Below are positions 44,884 through 54,000 of a stretch of DNA of 64,000 bases, piece after piece. The position numbers and the translations under genes were made by a program. How positions within the stretch are numbered: the first letter of the stretch is position 1; the number at the start of each line of letters is the position of its first letter. The stretch spans positions 69,447 through 133,446 of the forward strand of contig CAZKSN010000002.1 of the NCBI GenBank assembly GCA_964555585.1, in the 5' to 3' direction. Below the pieces are notes generated by a model. That model did no database searches and was not told the origin of the DNA. It worked only from the letters and a program-made list of their open reading frames with translations. The stretch comes from CAZKSN01 sp964555585. Lineage in GTDB: Bacteria; Bacillota_I; Bacilli_A; RF39; UBA660.

Positions 44884-46005
44884 TCATTTTAATAATAAAC
44901 TATTATACACTTTATCAAAAGTATTTAAAAATCTATTAATTTCCTCCATTTTAGTTAAATGACTTAAACTTATTCTTATGGATGTTGTACTTGTGTTCAC
45001 ATCATTTGTTATTGCTTTTAAAACTGTGCTTTCTTCTAAAGAGGAACATGCAGTATTAGTGCTTATATATATTTCTTCTCTGTCTAAAGCTCTGACAAAA
45101 GTTTCACTTTTTATTCTAATTAAACTTAAATTAACTATGTGCGGAACACATAATTCATTTGAGTTTATCTTTATACGGTACTTATTTAATCCATCAATTA
45201 ATTTTTCCTTTAAATTTTCAACATAGGATATATTATTTTCTAAAGCTTCATAAATAATTCTTATTGCTTTGGAAAGACTCACTATTAAAGGTAATGCCGG
45301 TGTTCCTCCCCTAAAAGGTGTATTTTCGGTTATTCCGAATATTAATGGATCAAAAGCTATTTCCTTTCTTTTATATAAAATTCCAATTCCTTTCGGAGCA
45401 TATATTTTATGTCCGGAAAAACTTGCAAGATCTACATCTGCTAAGGATATTTTCATTTTTCCCAAAGCCTGTGTCATATCAGAATGAAATATAACTTTTT
45501 CATTTATCTTATTAATTGTTTGTCTGATGGTTTTTAAAGGCGCTTTAAAGCCAACTTCACTATTAACAGCACAAACACTTATGAGAATGGTGTCTTCTCT
45601 AATTAAATTCTTTAAATCATTTATATCCACCTGGCCATTGTTCAATAACTTGACATAGCTTATCTCATATCCCTCATTCTTTAAAGAATTCATTACATCC
45701 ATCACACTTTTATGTTCCAAATATGAAGTAATGATGTGTCTGCCTCTATTCTGATATTTATATGCTATTTGTCTTATGGCAGTTGTATTACTTTCACTTG
45801 CGCCTGAAGTGTAAATAATTTCTTTAGGATCTACTTCAAATAATTTGCTTATTTGTTCTGTTGCTTTCATTAAAAGTGCTTTTGATTCAACTCCTAAATT
45901 ATGTATGCTGTTGGCATTTCCAATAAATTTTTCACTGACTTTCACATAAGAATCCAGTACCTCTTCATTAACTGGAGTTGTAGCAGAATAATCTAAATAA
46001 ATCAT
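44884..46005 (-). CDS. nifZ: Cysteine desulfurase (NifZ/IscS type)
   Basis: 373 residues, PLP enzyme. YLDYSATTPVNEEVLDSYVKV start, SGASESNTTAIRQ, SDMTQALGK, PLP Lys in SGHKIYAPKGIGIL, active Cys in NTACSSLE. Paired with thiI, so it most likely supplies sulfur for tRNA thiolation, like Bacillus NifZ. Confidence 0.95.
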   Translation of the reverse strand: MIYLDYSATTPVNEEVLDSYVKVSEKFIGNANSIHNLGVESKALLMKATEQISKLFEVDPKEIIYTSGASESNTTAIRQIAYKYQNRGRHIITSYLEHKSVMDVMNSLKNEGYEISYVKLLNNGQVDINDLKNLIREDTILISVCAVNSEVGFKAPLKTIRQTINKINEKVIFHSDMTQALGKMKISLADVDLASFSGHKIYAPKGIGILYKRKEIAFDPLIFGITENTPFRGGTPALPLIVSLSKAIRIIYEALENNISYVENLKEKLIDGLNKYRIKINSNELCVPHIVNLSLIRIKSETFVRALDREEIYISTNTACSSLEESTVLKAITNDVNTSTTSIRISLSHLTKMEEINRFLNTFDKVYNSLLLK

Positions 46006-46014
46006 AAAAGCCTC

Positions 46015-47664
46015 CTATAATTCTTGAATTACAGTTAAGAGAACAGGTCTACATTCAGTTTCCTTATACAAATAATCTCCCACTTTTTCTCTTATTTCAT
46101 TCCTAATTTTCTGATAATCAGCATATCTCTCATTATGTGTATTATTTGTAATTATTTCTAAAGATATTCTTTTTATTTCATCAATTATATTCATATTATC
46201 TTTCACATAGATAAAACCTCTGGTTAATATTTCAGGTCCAACCACCATAGTTTTAGTTTTCTTATCAAGAGTGGCGCTAATTAGAACTAAGCCATTATTT
46301 CCCAGCATCTCTCTATCTTTTAATACCAATTCTCCTACATCAGCAGAGCTTTTTCCATCAATTAAAATATCTTCAACTTCAATTTTTTCAAAATTATCCT
46401 TTAATATTCCGTTTTCAAAAGTAATTATGTCACCATTCTGTTTTAAAAGAATGTTTTCTTTTGGAACACCAACTTTAAATGCAAGATTTGCATTTTCAAC
46501 CTGATAGCGATATTCTCCTTTTATAGGCATATAATACTTTGGATTAAATAATTTTACAAGCATCATAATATCTTCACTTGAAGCATGATATCTTACACTT
46601 TTATCTTTAGGTATTGTTTCTATTTTAACACCTTTGATTGCTATATCGTTTTTTAATTTTACAATTGTCTTTTCATATGCATCATAACTAGGTTCTGCAA
46701 GACAAATTGTATCAGTTTCTTTTAATGTGATAAATTTATCATAACCTGATACTATACGATTGATATTATAATATGGATTTTCCCTGTCATTGCTTACTAA
46801 AATAATGGAATCTTCATCTTTTAAATTTGTTAAGTCTCCAATTACTTCCTTATCAATATTTAAGTATCCCTCTTCAACAGACATATTCACTATGCTGTGA
46901 AGTTCTTTTCCCATAATTACCACTTTTCTGATCTTTCCCTTTATAGCATTAAATATCTCCTGAATTGTATATATATGAAGTGGAAGCAATGTAAAAATAA
47001 TTCTTCCCTTATTTCTTTCAATCACACTGTGGAAAAAACTCTCTAACTTATGTTTAGGTGAGGTATGTCCCTGTTTTTCAACAAAAATACTTTCACACAT
47101 CAGACAGAGTACTCCCTGTTTTCCAATATAGGCAAGCTTTCCTAAATCCATATCATAATATCCATTCATAGTTGGATCTATCAGAAAATCGGCCATATAA
47201 ATTATACTTCCATCAGTCGTATTGACACTATAGCCATAAGTTTCTGGTGATGAGTGAGTTACACTAAAAGGAAATACACTAAAACCATCAAAATCTATCT
47301 TTTTATGTGCACTTATTACATTTAACTTTTTTACTTCTATTTTTTCTTCTGCACATTCCAGTTCAATTATTTTTGATGAATATTTTGATGCATAAACGTT
47401 TATATTTGGAAATTCTCTGATCAAATCAGTTACGGCTCCCATATTTTCACTGTGTGGATGTGTTATGAAAATTCCCACTATTTTTTCTTTATTGTTTGCA
47501 AGATATTCAAAATCAGGTATCACATAATCTACCCCGTACATCTTTTCTGAAGCGTATTTAATTCCACAATCAAACACTAAAATCTTATCATCAATTGAAA
47601 TGGTATATAAATTCTTACCATTTTCATTAAGGCCTCCTAAAGCCATAATATTTATTTTACTCAT
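46015..47664 (-). CDS. rnj: Ribonuclease J-family protein with altered active site
   Basis: 549 residues, the usual length, with metallo-beta-lactamase, beta-CASP and C-terminal domains. The canonical HGHEDH zinc motif here reads HPHSEN (69-74): Asp to Glu, His to Asn. His137 (THSSPETYG) and Asp159 (MADFLID) remain; HASSED keeps the next His, but the VHGEYR His is Lys (PIKGEYR). Resembles non-canonical RNase J2, which also deviates in the HGHEDH motif. Catalysis is likely weak or lost; it may be a partner of another RNase J elsewhere. Paralogue assignment uncertain. Confidence 0.87.
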   Translation of the reverse strand: MSKINIMALGGLNENGKNLYTISIDDKILVFDCGIKYASEKMYGVDYVIPDFEYLANNKEKIVGIFITHPHSENMGAVTDLIREFPNINVYASKYSSKIIELECAEEKIEVKKLNVISAHKKIDFDGFSVFPFSVTHSSPETYGYSVNTTDGSIIYMADFLIDPTMNGYYDMDLGKLAYIGKQGVLCLMCESIFVEKQGHTSPKHKLESFFHSVIERNKGRIIFTLLPLHIYTIQEIFNAIKGKIRKVVIMGKELHSIVNMSVEEGYLNIDKEVIGDLTNLKDEDSIILVSNDRENPYYNINRIVSGYDKFITLKETDTICLAEPSYDAYEKTIVKLKNDIAIKGVKIETIPKDKSVRYHASSEDIMMLVKLFNPKYYMPIKGEYRYQVENANLAFKVGVPKENILLKQNGDIITFENGILKDNFEKIEVEDILIDGKSSADVGELVLKDREMLGNNGLVLISATLDKKTKTMVVGPEILTRGFIYVKDNMNIIDEIKRISLEIITNNTHNERYADYQKIRNEIREKVGDYLYKETECRPVLLTVIQEL

Positions 47665-47724
47665 TTTTCCTCCTCGAATAAAAGTTGAAATTCTTAATAT
47701 ATTATAACATAATAGTATAAAAAA

Positions 47725-47747
47725 AGATAGTATTTATTATACTATCT
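47725..47747 (-). terminator. Terminator in the end of the next gene
   Basis: Stem AGATAGTAT / ATACTATCT with loop TTATT, overlapping the stop at 47742, followed by Ts. Confidence 0.8.
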
Positions 47748-48377
47748 AACTCTTCTGCCTAGAGTATAATTACTTTTATCCAAGCCTAGGTTTTCATTTC
47801 TTTTAAGTGCGATCAGAATATCTCTTATATCTTTAAGTTTTAATTTATCAATATTATTTATATTAAGCTTCTTATCTCTTTCAGGTTCATTCAATATGAC
47901 TCTTGCAGTTTTTCTATTAAGGTTCTTAATTATGTTAGGATGACTTAAATCCTGTTCCAATTCCTGTCTGTTATCCAGAAAGAATTTATTTTTTTCATAA
48001 TCCTTCTTTAAAATATAGTTATTTATAATATCATGTTTAATTAAGCCGCTAAAAAAAGTAATAATTGAAACTGTTCCTAAAATTCCGGAAATTAAAATTG
48101 GCATTGCTATAAAAGAAAATCCAATAGCAAGAGCTGCAATTAACATTGAGATAAGAATAAAACTTCCAAATGGAAGACCTTCTTTATTGCTTTTAAACCT
48201 GTCTTCTGTTGTATTTTTAACCTGATTCTCCATTTTATCCAGTAAATCTTTTTTAATTTTCACAGGGACATTATGCTTTCTTCCGGCAGCATATTTTATT
48301 CTTAGTTTGTCATTTATTTTTTTAAAACTTCTAATAAATAATATTCTATCCTCTTCATACAATGAATAATCCTTCAT
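47742..48377 (-). CDS. Hypothetical membrane protein
   Basis: About 211 residues, not recognised. N-terminal charged region (RSFKKINDKLRIKYAAGRKHNVP), two TM helices near residues 72-115 (LPFGSFILISMLIAALAIGF and ISGILGTVSIITFFSGL), charged C-terminal half (LEQDLSHPNIIKNLNRK). ATG 48377 chosen for TTGGAGG upstream. Topology suggests both ends in the cytoplasm. Confidence 0.6.
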   Translation of the reverse strand: MKDYSLYEEDRILFIRSFKKINDKLRIKYAAGRKHNVPVKIKKDLLDKMENQVKNTTEDRFKSNKEGLPFGSFILISMLIAALAIGFSFIAMPILISGILGTVSIITFFSGLIKHDIINNYILKKDYEKNKFFLDNRQELEQDLSHPNIIKNLNRKTARVILNEPERDKKLNINNIDKLKLKDIRDILIALKRNENLGLDKSNYTLGRRVR

Positions 48378-48430
48378 AATGGCCTCCAACTTCAATTTTA
48401 TACTATCACTTTTAAATGAAATTGTCTATT

Positions 48431-49255
48431 TTATTCTAAATGTTTGGTTATATTCAAAATATCATAACCTTTGGATTTTATAAAATTCACTAAAATACTT
48501 AATTCATTCACTATATTTTTATTTTCTTCTAAAACAATTATGTTTCCTTTATCTAAAGAAGTTTTTACATTTGTTAAAATATCCTTTGTATAATAAAAGT
48601 TTGATTTGATACTGTTTATATCCTTCTTATAACATAAATCTATTAAGTCATTATTGCTGGTATAAATGCAAAAAGGCTTATATGTTCTGTCATAGAATTT
48701 AATTATATCAATGAAATTATTAAAATCCTCCTTGTCATTTCCAGTATATAGAATATCATAGTCATTATTTAATATAACATTTAAATAAGTTTTATTATCT
48801 TCAAGTATTTTTCCGTTTACTATTATTCCCAGTTTTATTTTTTTAGTTTCACTTATATTTATTATCTGATTAATATAACTGAAGTCTTTTACTTTTATTA
48901 AAATGCTAACTGCATTTTTATCAGGATTACCCTTTAAAATATAACTGTCAATGTTATTCTCTTTTGTTACTACACATTTTTGCTCTCCAAAAACCATCAG
49001 CTCTTCTGAAAACCCAACACCCTTCATATTTGAGTAACTTAATTCTGGATTTACTATGAATCCACTTATGCCTAAAATTATTCCCTCTGAAGAAATTGAA
49101 CCTTCTATGCATTTTGTATCATACTTTTCTGCATATTTATTAATTGAAACCATAATTGGATCATTGGAGTTGTTGATTTCAACTATTTCATTTGTATAAT
49201 AAAAACTAAATAATACTAAAGTTATTAAACCTGCATATTCAAATAATTTTTTCAA
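48431..49255 (-). CDS. Polysaccharide-deacetylase-like exported protein, probably non-catalytic
   Basis: About 274 residues. N-terminal TM/signal anchor (LFEYAGLITLVLFSFYY). A NodB-like fold is suggested by the last third: DILTNVKTSLDKGNIIVLEE then LSILVNFIKSKGYDILNITKHLE, the usual end of deacetylases. The catalytic DxxHH-type motifs are not visible, so activity is doubtful. Start TTG at 49255 is preferred (AGGTGG 5 bases upstream); GTG at 49264 lies within that site. The site is in a hairpin (49259-49284). Confidence 0.55.
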   Translation of the reverse strand: MKKLFEYAGLITLVLFSFYYTNEIVEINNSNDPIMVSINKYAEKYDTKCIEGSISSEGIILGISGFIVNPELSYSNMKGVGFSEELMVFGEQKCVVTKENNIDSYILKGNPDKNAVSILIKVKDFSYINQIINISETKKIKLGIIVNGKILEDNKTYLNVILNNDYDILYTGNDKEDFNNFIDIIKFYDRTYKPFCIYTSNNDLIDLCYKKDINSIKSNFYYTKDILTNVKTSLDKGNIIVLEENKNIVNELSILVNFIKSKGYDILNITKHLE

Positions 49256-49258
49256 AAA

Positions 49259-49284
49259 AACCACCTATAGAATTATATGTGGTT
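49259..49284 (-). promoter_or_regulatory. Hairpin holding the ribosome-binding site (or terminator)
   Basis: AACCAC / GTGGTT plus inner TATA / TATA; the AGGTGG of the downstream gene lies in one arm and seven Ts follow. It may end the upstream transcript and also limit translation. Confidence 0.5.
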
Positions 49285-49300
49285 CTTTTTAAAATATTTT

Positions 49301-49891
49301 TTAATATTTCAATTTATTGGTAAATTGTTTGAATCTCTCATCATTTTCCTGATTAATTTTATCAGAAAAATATATGAGTTCATTATAATTAAATAATCTT
49401 ATATTATGTTTTAAAATATATCTTTTAATTTCAACATAATCTAAAGCTGCATTTTTACCGTATTCAATCATCAAACTTTGATTAAATCCATTAATGAAGT
49501 CTTCTGATAGTTCTTTGTTTAAAATGTTGATAACATTAAATTTTCTATCCTTAAGTATTATTTTATAATCATCAAAATCTTTTCCATATTTTTCTCTTAA
49601 TACTTTTTCTTCTGCTGCGATTACATTACATAAACTAACTAATTCTTCATAATTAAATATTCTCATATTATGTTCTAAAATATATCTTTTAATATCAATG
49701 TAATTCAATTGAGTTCTTTTACCATACTCTATTTTCATACTTTGATTAAATCCATTAATGAAGTCTTCTGATAACTCTCCGTTAATAATGTTTAATATTT
49801 CACTTCTTCTTTTTAATAATCTTTTTTCTCTTTCCTCTTTTGACTTAATCAGATAATTTCTTAACTGATTCAATATAGAATTCTTTTCCAT
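49301..49891 (-). CDS. Hypothetical protein with an internal 53-residue duplication
   Basis: 196 residues, not recognised. Residues 32-84 and 120-172 are two copies of one unit: ELSEDFINGFNQS, IEYGK, IKRYILEHN and IFNYEEL occur in both, spaced 88 apart. DNA identity of the repeats is high, with a run of more than 30 identical bases, so the duplication is recent or converted. No TM helix. GGAGG precedes the ATG. Downstream of serS. Confidence 0.6.
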   Translation of the reverse strand: MEKNSILNQLRNYLIKSKEEREKRLLKRRSEILNIINGELSEDFINGFNQSMKIEYGKRTQLNYIDIKRYILEHNMRIFNYEELVSLCNVIAAEEKVLREKYGKDFDDYKIILKDRKFNVINILNKELSEDFINGFNQSLMIEYGKNAALDYVEIKRYILKHNIRLFNYNELIYFSDKINQENDERFKQFTNKLKY

Positions 49892-49906
49892 AAACCCTCC
49901 ATAAAC

Positions 49907-51184
49907 TTATTTTATTATTTCTAATCCACCCATATAATTTCTTAATACTGGCGGTATAGTAATACTTACATCTTCATTTAAATTATTTTCTATTAACGCT
50001 ATCAGCATTCTTGGTGATGCCACAACTGTATTATTTAATGTATGTGGAGTATATTTTCCTTTTTCTCCATTTACTCTAATACCTAGTCTCCTTGCCTGAG
50101 CATCTCCTAAATTTGAACAGCTTCCCACTTCAAAATATTTTTTCTGACGAGTACTCCAGGCCTCAATATCTATACTTTTAACCTTTAAATCTGCCAAGTC
50201 TCCGCTGCAGCATTCAAGTGTACGTACAGGAATATCCAAGCTTCTAAAAAATTCAACTGTATAATTCCACATTTTATTAAACCATTCCATTGATTCTTCA
50301 GGTTTGCTTATTACTATCATTTCCTGCTTTTCAAACTGATGAATTCTATAAACTCCTCTTTCCTCTATTCCATGAGCTCCTTTTTCCTTTCTAAAACAAG
50401 GACTGTAACTGGTTAATGTTAAAGGGAGTTTTTCTTCTGGCAATATTGTATTAATATATCTTCCAATCATAGAATGCTCACTGGTTCCAATTAAATATAA
50501 ATCCTCACCTTCAATTTTATACATCATATTATCCATTTCTTCAAAACTCATGACACCCTGAACAACTTCACCATGAATCATAAAAGGAGGAAGTACATAA
50601 GTAAAGCCTTTATCTATCATAAAATCTCTCGCATAAGTAAGAACTGCTGAATGAAGTCTCGCTATATTTCCGGTTAAATAATAAAAGCCATTGCCACTTA
50701 CTTTTCTGGCAGCATCCATATCAATACCATCTAAATTTTCAAGTATTTCAGTATGATATGGTATTTCAAAGTCAAATTCTTTTGGTTCACCGTACTTCTT
50801 AAGTTCAACATTTTCACAATCATTTTTTCCTAAAGGAACAGTTTCATCTATAATATTAGGAATCATCATCATTCTTTTTTTTATTTCTGCTTCAAGAGAT
50901 AATTCTTTTTCTTCAGTGATTTCTATCTCTTTATTTAAGTTATTTACCTTATCTTTAATTTTCTGAACTGCTTCATTATTACCATTTCTTACTAACAACC
51001 CTATCTCATCACACAACTTGTTCTTTTCACTTCTTAAATTGTCAGTGTTTGTTCTTAATTTCCTATATTCTAAATCCAATTCAAGTATTTCATCTATTAA
51101 ATGTAACTTATGATCCTGAAATTTCTTTTTAATATTTGCTTTAATAATTTCTGGATTATTTCTTATTAAATTTATATCTATCAT
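49907..51184 (-). CDS. serS: Seryl-tRNA synthetase
   Basis: 425 residues, class IIa: N-terminal coiled-coil arm (about 28-105), motif 2 SYSPCFRKEKGAHGIEERGVYRIHQFEKQE, motif 3 LNNTVVASPRMLIALIEN. Charges serine and selenocysteine tRNAs. No T-box in the 107-base upstream gap. Confidence 0.98.
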   Translation of the reverse strand: MIDINLIRNNPEIIKANIKKKFQDHKLHLIDEILELDLEYRKLRTNTDNLRSEKNKLCDEIGLLVRNGNNEAVQKIKDKVNNLNKEIEITEEKELSLEAEIKKRMMMIPNIIDETVPLGKNDCENVELKKYGEPKEFDFEIPYHTEILENLDGIDMDAARKVSGNGFYYLTGNIARLHSAVLTYARDFMIDKGFTYVLPPFMIHGEVVQGVMSFEEMDNMMYKIEGEDLYLIGTSEHSMIGRYINTILPEEKLPLTLTSYSPCFRKEKGAHGIEERGVYRIHQFEKQEMIVISKPEESMEWFNKMWNYTVEFFRSLDIPVRTLECCSGDLADLKVKSIDIEAWSTRQKKYFEVGSCSNLGDAQARRLGIRVNGEKGKYTPHTLNNTVVASPRMLIALIENNLNEDVSITIPPVLRNYMGGLEIIK

Positions 51185-51251
51185 TTCTTTTCTCCTTGAA
51201 TAAATATTTCTATGTGCATATTATAACATAAAATTAATATAAAGAAATAAA

Positions 51252-51276
51252 AAAACTTTAGTATTTCTAAAGTTTT
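51252..51276 (-). terminator. Terminator after the GYGM protein gene
   Basis: Stem AAAACTTTAG / CTAAAGTTTT, loop TATTT, T run following. Confidence 0.85.
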
Positions 51277-51291
51277 ATTTTAAATTTATAA

Positions 51292-51705
51292 TTATTCTTT
51301 CTTTACCCTTACTAAGACTCCATTGCAGTATGGAGTATGACTTGTTGATTCATTCATGCCATATCCTTCTGATTTTGATCTTAATCCATCATCAAATGCA
51401 ACTGAATCAACTTCAATTTTATATTCTCTCAATAATAATTTCAATATATTCTGAATCTCATCTAAGGATAACTCCTGTTTTTCAATAGTTTCTATTCCTG
51501 CAGTAACAATTTTTCTAAAAATTATAACTGTAGTAATAGCAGCTTCTTGTTCACTCATTCCATAACCGGTATATCCTTTTTCTGTTTTAATTGTCACTTT
51601 GTCCAGCTTTATATTTCTAAATGTATCATAATAGACTTTTATTAAAGCTATAAGCTGATTCTTTTTATATTTTAATTCTGAATTTCTAATTTTAGTTCTA
51701 TCCAT
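51292..51705 (-). CDS. Hypothetical protein with two GYGM motifs
   Basis: 137 residues, unrecognised. An N-terminal helical part (YKKNQLIALIKVYYDTF), then TEKGYTGYGMSEQEAAITTVI and, near the end, KSEGYGMNESTSHTPYC: a GYGM-plus-acid motif twice about 65 residues apart. No signal peptide. GGGGG precedes the ATG. Single gene with its own terminator, next to sigH. Confidence 0.6.
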   Translation of the reverse strand: MDRTKIRNSELKYKKNQLIALIKVYYDTFRNIKLDKVTIKTEKGYTGYGMSEQEAAITTVIIFRKIVTAGIETIEKQELSLDEIQNILKLLLREYKIEVDSVAFDDGLRSKSEGYGMNESTSHTPYCNGVLVRVKKE

Positions 51706-51762
51706 AATTCCCCCTATAAAAATTGTGCTTTATTATACATCAAATTTAACTGCAAGTCAAAT

Positions 51763-52377
51763 TTATACTGATATCTTGTCTTTTATTTCTTTATATTTCA
51801 ACTTAATTCTTGCTAAAGTATTTTCAATACTTCTTTTTTCTTTTTCCAGAATTAAAGCTATTTCAGTATTTGATAAGCCTGAAAGTTTTAAATCAAATAC
51901 ATTCTTTTCAAATTCAGTTAACTTTTCTTTTAAATTATTAATTAATTCTTCCTGTTCTTCTTTCTGCATAAGCTGTCTGCTTGGATCAACAGATTCATCC
52001 ACCAGGACATCATACAGATTAAATTCATCATTAAAAAGCATGTCTAAAGACAATGAACTGTTTAAATTTTTATGCTTTTGTCTGTTTTCACTTCTTAAAA
52101 TACTTTTTATTCTTGATTCAATACATATGGTGGCATAAGTATAAAACAATACATCCTTGTTCTTATCAAATGATTTAATTGCCTGAATTAAACCTATCAG
52201 TGCTTCCTGGTTTAAATCTTTCTCATCTAACCCTGAATATTCTGTTCTTGGCAAGTATTTCTTGACTATTGACTTGACAATGTATTTATATTTATCTATT
52301 AAAATTTTTAATGAATCTTCATTATCTTCTTCAACCATAAAAAGAAGTTCATTATCATTCTCTTCTATGTAATTCAA
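51763..52377 (-). CDS. sigH: Sigma-70-family factor, SigH-like
   Basis: 204 residues. Region 2 (DSLKILIDKYKYIVKSIVKKYL, DLNQEALIGLIQAIKSFDKNKDVLFYTYATICIESRI) and region 4 (LTEFEKNVFDLKLSGLSNTEIALILEKEKRSIENTLARIK); no regions 1 or 3. In Bacillus, sigH follows rlmB as here; it controls early sporulation and competence. TTG start with GGGGG 7 bases before. Overlap with classical function not shown. Confidence 0.85.
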   Translation of the reverse strand: MNYIEENDNELLFMVEEDNEDSLKILIDKYKYIVKSIVKKYLPRTEYSGLDEKDLNQEALIGLIQAIKSFDKNKDVLFYTYATICIESRIKSILRSENRQKHKNLNSSLSLDMLFNDEFNLYDVLVDESVDPSRQLMQKEEQEELINNLKEKLTEFEKNVFDLKLSGLSNTEIALILEKEKRSIENTLARIKLKYKEIKDKISV

Positions 52378-52380
52378 TTT

Positions 52381-53079
52381 CTACCCCCTTGATTTTAAAA
52401 TTTCAAAAACAATTATACCACATGCCACAGATGCATTTAAACTGTTTATTTCTCCATTCATTGGAATTGATGCGATAAAGTCGCAAGATTCCTTTACTAT
52501 ATGACTTAAGCCGCTTCCTTCATTTCCAATAATTAATACTGTTTTGCCTTCATAATTTATCTTAGAATAATTTTCTCCATTCATATCAGCTCCAACTATC
52601 CAGTAGTTTAACTTTTTTAATTTTTCAATAGTATTTCTTAAATTGGCCACTTCACAAATCTTTGTATTTATTAAAGCTCCGCTTGAGGTCTTCATTACTG
52701 TTGCATTTATTGAAACAGTTCTTTTATTTGGAATAATTAAATAATCCACTCCCGCACATTCACAGGTTCTGATAATAGCTCCGATGTTATGAGGATCTTC
52801 AATGTGATCAAGCATTACTATAATATTTGAATCTTCATCATTTTCTATTTCTTCAAAATCTGTAAATTTAAAATCATCAATCTCAATTACAATTCCCTGA
52901 GTTTGAGCGTTATACATATTGTCTAATTTATCTTTTTCCAAATAATTCACTAAATATTTATTTTTATTAATTAAACTGTTAATTTCGTCATCATTAAAGT
53001 TGTTGGATAAATAAATTTTTTTTATATTTATTCTACTTTTTAATATCTCTTTAGCTACATTCTTACCATAGACTATCAT
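52381..53079 (-). CDS. rlmB: 23S rRNA (guanosine-2'-O-)-methyltransferase RlmB
   Basis: 232 residues, SPOUT TrmH family. YGKNVAKEILKS start, VMLDHIEDPHNIGAIIRTCECAGVDYLIIP, LIIGNEGSGLSHIVKESCDF, IPMNGEINSLNASVACGIIVFE. Methylates a guanosine in the peptidyl-transferase region. Followed by sigH, the Bacillus arrangement. Confidence 0.94.
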   Translation of the reverse strand: MIVYGKNVAKEILKSRINIKKIYLSNNFNDDEINSLINKNKYLVNYLEKDKLDNMYNAQTQGIVIEIDDFKFTDFEEIENDEDSNIIVMLDHIEDPHNIGAIIRTCECAGVDYLIIPNKRTVSINATVMKTSSGALINTKICEVANLRNTIEKLKKLNYWIVGADMNGENYSKINYEGKTVLIIGNEGSGLSHIVKESCDFIASIPMNGEINSLNASVACGIIVFEILKSRG

Positions 53080-53092
53080 TTTATCTCCATTA

Positions 53093-53989
53093 TTATAAAT
53101 TCTTTATATCTTTTTTTGCACTTATAGCAGCAATTGCACCTTCTGAAGCTGCAGTTATTATTTGATATAACTCTTTCTTTACAGTATCTCCAGCTGCATA
53201 AATTCCTGAAAGCTTTGTTCTCATATTTTCATCCACATCAACATAACCATCTTCTGTTAAAATGTCCAAACTGTTTAAATATTTGGTAGTCGGTTCAAAT
53301 CCTATGTAAACAAATATTCCTTCTACATCTAATTCTGTTCCATCTTCCAGCAATACCTTGCTTATTCTGTCATTTTCAGTTTTTATTTCTTTAACTACAG
53401 AATTTAGCATTACTTTTATATTTGCCTTTTCACTTGCCTCTTTTTGCAAAACCTCATCCGCTCTTACTTTATCACTTCTATTTAATATATATAATTCACT
53501 TACAAAGTCTGATAAATATAAGCCTTCTTCAAACGCTGAATTTCCGCCACCTATAATTGCAACTCTTTTACCTCTGTATAAAGGTGCATCACAAATCGCA
53601 CAATAACTTAATCCTTTTCCAGTTAAATTACTTTCATTTTCCAATTTAGTTTTTCTGGGCTGTCTTCCTCCACATAATATTATTGCTTTAGATTGATACT
53701 GTGCTTTTGTTGTAGTAAGTATTTTTATATTATTTTCAACTTTAATATCTCTTACCTCTTCAATTTTATATGGAATTTCCAAGGATTGTACATGTTCAAA
53801 CATTTTTATAGCCAGATCTGGTCCGGAAATACTTGTAAATCCCAAGTAATTATCAACTACATTTGTTTTATTAATCAATCCACCTGGAGCGTCCTTCTCT
53901 ATGATTAAAACATCTAATCCGCTTCTTTTTGCATATATCGCGGCATTCATTCCAGCCGGTCCCATACCAATTATTATTATATCGTACAT
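53093..53989 (-). CDS. trxB: Thioredoxin reductase
   Basis: 298 residues. FAD motif GMGPAGMNAAIYAKRSGL, active-site CAICD (near 131), NADPH motif IGGGNSAFEEGLYLS, C-terminal FAD motif GIYAAGDTVKK. Keeps thioredoxin reduced. Next to lgt, as in Bacilli. Confidence 0.95.
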   Translation of the reverse strand: MYDIIIIGMGPAGMNAAIYAKRSGLDVLIIEKDAPGGLINKTNVVDNYLGFTSISGPDLAIKMFEHVQSLEIPYKIEEVRDIKVENNIKILTTTKAQYQSKAIILCGGRQPRKTKLENESNLTGKGLSYCAICDAPLYRGKRVAIIGGGNSAFEEGLYLSDFVSELYILNRSDKVRADEVLQKEASEKANIKVMLNSVVKEIKTENDRISKVLLEDGTELDVEGIFVYIGFEPTTKYLNSLDILTEDGYVDVDENMRTKLSGIYAAGDTVKKELYQIITAASEGAIAAISAKKDIKNL

Positions 53990-54000
53990 AATATTACCTC

